From positions 27,191,683 through 27,255,682 of the forward strand of contig JASXTE010000002.1 in NCBI GenBank assembly GCA_030280995.1: 64,000 nt of DNA, written 5' to 3'. A program made the position numbers and the translations under genes. Source of the stretch: Hemileia vastatrix (lineage: Eukaryota > Basidiomycota > Pucciniomycetes > Pucciniales > Zaghouaniaceae). Under the pieces are notes generated by a model, which saw only the letters and a program-made list of their open reading frames with translations, was not told the DNA's origin and ran no database searches. Below, one piece after another: positions 60,287 to 64,000 of this stretch (position 1 is the stretch's first letter; each line of letters starts with the position of its first letter).

Positions 60287-63200
60287 TTATTTCTGTTTAA
60301 ATTTTTTAAGAAGGGTGGATAAATTAGAAATTTCTTTTTCAGGTATCCATTTATCAAATTCATTTGATTTCCCTTTAAATCATAGTAAATACTCAGTTCC
60401 TTTTTCTTTAGTAAGGATTCTTTTCTTGAGTATTTTTTCAATCTCTGCTTTTTCCACAATTTCTTCAGGTTGCTTTTTAGGCCTTCCCCTTCTTTTTGGA
60501 AATAAGTCAGGATCATTTGCATGGTAAGGTTTTAATAATGAGATAGGGAAAACTGGATGTTTCCTATCATATGGAGCATATAATTTGACTTCCACTGCAT
60601 TATTACCAACCATTTTACTTACTAAAAAAGGTCCTACAAAGGGATCCTTTAATTTAACATTACCTTGTAAGTTAAAATGTAGTGTTGATATAAGGACTTC
60701 ATCTCCCTTTTTGAATTCAAATTCTTTATGAGATTTGTCCCACCTTTTCTTTTCATATTCAAATGCTTTTTGTATGCATTCTTCTGCATGTTTCCTACAC
60801 ATTTTTTGCATATGAATAAAGGATTTAGTACCAGGGTGTATATCTAACCTTGGTAATTTATTTAAATGATTTACTGGGGTATTTGGTATGTATCCCAGCC
60901 AGAGTTCAAATGGTTTCTTCTCTGTTACAGAATGAGTTGTGCTGTTATAAGCAAATTCAAGGCCAGGAATTAATGTTACACAGTCATGTGTGAATTTCTC
61001 ATTGTCTTTGTATTCTAATCCAAAGGCACAATATCTTCTGATCATGTCTTCTAGAGTTTGTATAATTCTCTCAGCCAGCCCATCAGTTTGTGGATGGTGT
61101 GCTGTAGACTGTTTTAATTGACAACCTGATACTTCCATCAAAGATGTCCAGAACTCTGAGGTAAATTTAGGGTCTCTGTCAGAGATTATGGCTTTAGGGA
61201 ACCCAGCAGTATTCATCATCTGAGTCCACCATAATAATGCCAAGTCTTTTGCAGATACCTCTTTATGGGTATGGATAAATTTACACATTTTTGTTAATCT
61301 ATCTACTATTACCCAGCAAGAATTGAAACTTTCTTTTCCTGCTAATGGCAAGCCAGTTACAAAATTTATGTTTATTATTTCCCATGGAGCTTTTGTCTGC
61401 TCTATTTGTTGTAACAACCCAGCTCTCTTCCCAGTTAATCTTTTAGATTTCATACAAGAGTCACATGTTTCAATGTATTTTTGTACATCTTCTTTCATGT
61501 TTATCCACCAGGCTGTATTTTTAACTCTAGTTAATGTTTTGTTAAAATCAAAATGACCAGCTAAGATGTCATCATGACAAGTACTTAACATTAACTCTTT
61601 CATAGAAGGTGGTTTTACTATTACATTACTTAGCTTTTTCCTGTAATATATATATCCATCTTCAATTGACAGTTTACCTTTTTCCAACGCATTTCTATAC
61701 TTTGGAGGTAAGGTTTTAATAAATGCACTCATGGAGGCATTTGTTGGATCATTTAGAATGGTAGATAGTTTAGTCAAATCTTTATCAGATGAATAATTTT
61801 CTAATATAGTTTGCATAAATTCTTCCTCTAAGTCCACTATATAAATCCCAAATATATGTATAACCTCATTTTCAGGTACATAAGCTGGGTTTTCAGCATC
61901 ATTTGGCAAAAGACTTCTGGATAATAAATCCAAATTAGAATGCAATTTTCCTGCTCTATGAGTGATTGTCATTCTTCCTCTGTACTCTTGTACAGCTAGT
62001 TGCCATCTAAACATGTGCCTATTAGGGGTTTTCATGTTTAGTAATGATTTTACTGCACTGAAATCTGTTATAAGTTCAAACTTCTGGTCTTCCAGATAGT
62101 AATGAAGTTTCTCTAAAGCCCACACCAAGGCTAAACATTCTAGCTGTGTGGCACCATACCTTAATTCTGTTTTTCTTAATTTTATGTATATATAACAGAT
62201 AACTACTTCAGATTATTTTCCATTTATTATTTGTTTCTGCTGTAAAGCAGCACCTAAACCTATGAAGCTTGCATCAGTGTACAAGATAAAAGGTAGGGTG
62301 AAATCTGGCAGTCCCAATATTGGAGCTGACATTAAACATTCTTTTAATTTATTAAAGGCATGTTGTATTTCATTATTCCAAATGAAAGCCTCATTTTTCC
62401 TGATTAATGTTGTTAAAGGAGCTGCAATGGATTTGTAATTTTATATATATTGTCTATAATATCCACACATACCTAAAAAACTTTGAACCTCTTTTACATT
62501 TTTAGGTATACCAATTTTTTTAATTGCTGCCACCTTATTCTGGTCAACACAATTTTGTAATCCAGATACAACATGACCAAGTACTTTCAAGGATTGAAAT
62601 CCAAATTTACATTTCATTAATGCAATTGTCATATTAATTTCATCCATCCTTTGAAAGACTCTTTTCAGGTGATTTAAATGTTCATCATATGTTTTTGAAA
62701 ACACTATGATGTCATCAATATAGACCAATAGCCATCCTTCAACCATTTCCTGATGAAAAACACTATCCATCAATTTTTGGAAGACTGAAGGCGCATTCTT
62801 TGGGCCAAATGGCATTCTCACATACTTATATATACCCATATGTGTGGTTATTAATAAGTAATTTTGAGCATTTCTTTCCACAGGTATCTGGTGGTAACCT
62901 TTGTTTCCATCCAGGCAGGAAATATATTTTGCTCCTTGTAAAGTAGCATGGATAGAAGCTATCCTTGGTAGAGGGTAAATATCATCTACTGTGTATGTAT
63001 TCAGAGCTCTATAATCACCGCATAATCTTACCTTATCTTTTTCATAAGAGATTAATACTGGTGAAATAACACAATACTTAGGTGTTGTGTCTAATTTTTC
63101 AACAATACCCATTTCTAACAACATTTTTATGTTGTCTTCAATATCTTTCCTTTTTGCAGGAGAAGCTGGGTAAGGTTTCTTTTTCAAGCTTCCAGGAATA

Positions 63201-63997
63201 TTATCCAAATCACAACTTAAAGTGACCAATCCTAGTTCATTTGAACCATGAGCAAATGCCATAGGATATGATTTAATCAATCTCAAAATATTTTCTTCTT
63301 CAATTTTTGAGAGTTGAGGACTGAAAGAGGCCTTTTGGATTTCATTATCCAATTCAACCATTTCAGTGGTGGTTCTTCCACCTTGCAGTTGTTCTTCTCT
63401 AGGAGAAATGGTATATACTGAGTTTTCAGAACATATTTTAAATTTTCTCTTACCATTCACGCCTATAGTGAAGCAACTGTTTGCAGGATCTAGTCTAATG
63501 CCAAATTTTGTCAATAAGTCATTGCCAATAATAAACCAATCACTAAAATGTTTATTATCCATTACTACAAATTCACATACTGCTCTAAAATATCCATTAT
63601 TATATTTAAAGAACACAGCAGTTTTGTATTTTCCAATTAGATTTAATACTGAACCAAAACCTCTCCAGTTCTTTGTTTGAGAAGGTTCAAGTTTTTCCTT
63701 ATACTTACTGTCAAGTTCCATTAATGTATTAATATAAACTACACTACCTGAAGCCCCAGTGTCATGAATGGCATTCATTTATTTTCCACATATAATAACA
63801 GGTGCTCTGATAGGTGTTATTTTGTAAGTATCATGAGTTACATCTTTAACTATTTCAGCTTCCTCAATGGAAGTTAAAGATGTGTCTGTGTGAGGTATAG
63901 CATCATTTAGGAACATTATATCCTGTTCTAATACAAATATCTCATTTTTGTCATCACTGTAAGATATGTTACTTTTGAAATCCTCACTTGATTCCAC
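60287..63997 (-). pseudogene. Element H gag-pol: protease, RT, RNase H, integrase, chromodomain, with four stops
   Basis: A single frame runs from the window edge to TAA 60287 and is broken only by stops at 63779-63781, 62441-62443, 62213-62215 and 60380-60382. I see no frame change. Protease HDTGASGSVV directly follows the first stop. RT has LDGNKGYHQ and YIDD near 62880-62700. RNase H is near 62290-61910 (YTDASFIGLG). Integrase lies near 61570-60990: CDSCMKSK, SDRDPKF and TDGLAERI, with NINF in place of NMDF so that one catalytic Asp is lost. The chromodomain end is EYLL, stop, FKGKSNEFDKWIP. A short segment before RT (KDHEMKIS in G) is deleted. Confidence 0.88.
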
Positions 63998-64000
63998 ATT

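Larger units (their letters stand above)
58651..64000 (-). mobile_element. Chromovirus H, 3' LTR and most of pol, truncated by the window edge
   Basis: The 3' LTR ends (plus strand) at 60107 with GGTTGACA, next to a purine tract. Minus-strand pol runs from 60287 to the window end. The other LTR and most of gag lie beyond 64000, so no target-site check is possible. It is closest to element G in protein and orientation. Confidence 0.88.

Noticed and set aside
60259..60522. Lys-rich 87-codon frame on the minus strand.
   Set aside because: It is a shifted-frame shadow of the pol chromodomain end of element H.
1..64000. Repeat-induced point mutation (C-to-T) as the cause of the many stops.
   Set aside because: Some stops fit C-to-T (for example 46782), but those in H and several in A and B do not, and indels are common. 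A dinucleotide-bias calculation over aligned copies would be needed.

Overview
This window is a dense pile of nested retrotransposons from a eukaryotic nuclear genome, almost certainly fungal. It is strongly A+T-rich, the four splice-consistent introns I can place are 70-74 nt long (GTAAGT donors, CTAG/TAG/CAG acceptors), and two Ty3 lineages are present: a chromodomain type, and a second type whose gag-pol reads like elements I associate with basidiomycetes (rusts, Agaricomycetes). A basidiomycete, perhaps a rust, is my best guess; no host marker gene is present to prove it. I see no intact host gene, no rRNA or tRNA gene and no CRISPR.

Layout. 1-5690: the 3' part of a decayed Tad1-like LINE with ORF1 zinc knuckles, endonuclease, RT, RNase H and A-rich tail. 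5944-6640: remnant of a Myb/SANT-like gene. 7122-58594: a nested block. Its outer shell is an old minus-strand Ty3 element, here called E (LTRs 7122-8137 and 57579-58594; gag-protease 55397-57350; pol 20410-24306). E is split by a young minus-strand chromovirus, G (8818-17668, TSD ATGGC), and by a plus-strand Ty3 element, D (24307-55396). D carries a solo LTR (34918-35723, TSD ATTCA), and its 3' LTR is split by chromovirus A (36679-54773, TSD CTGGA). The gag of A is split by chromovirus B (40879-49569, TSD TAAAC). The order is therefore E contains D contains A contains B, and LTR divergence by eye falls in the same order. 58651-64000: the 3' LTR and most of the pol of another minus-strand chromovirus, H, which runs off the window.

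Functional state. G is nearly intact: 1,367-residue pol with all catalytic residues and a chromodomain, and LTRs that are almost identical. It could have mobilised recently and might supply enzymes to A, B and H, which carry stops. The LINE, D and E are long dead.

Most unusual content. (1) D and E, on opposite strands, each hold an antisense, intron-containing gene between pol and the 3' LTR. Both products have a cysteine pattern matching the fungal Zn(II)2Cys6 binuclear cluster, then a Pro/Ser/Lys/Arg-rich tract and a helical tail. (2) A, B and G share a second reading frame overprinted on the gag N-terminal region, with a conserved Trp-rich motif; between A and B this frame looks better conserved than the frame it overlaps. 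(3) D carries dispersed 21-bp repeats that read LQNEDKL in one frame, in and between its coding segments. (4) The untranslated leaders of A and B carry reiterated GTTGAC...GTCCTG repeats.
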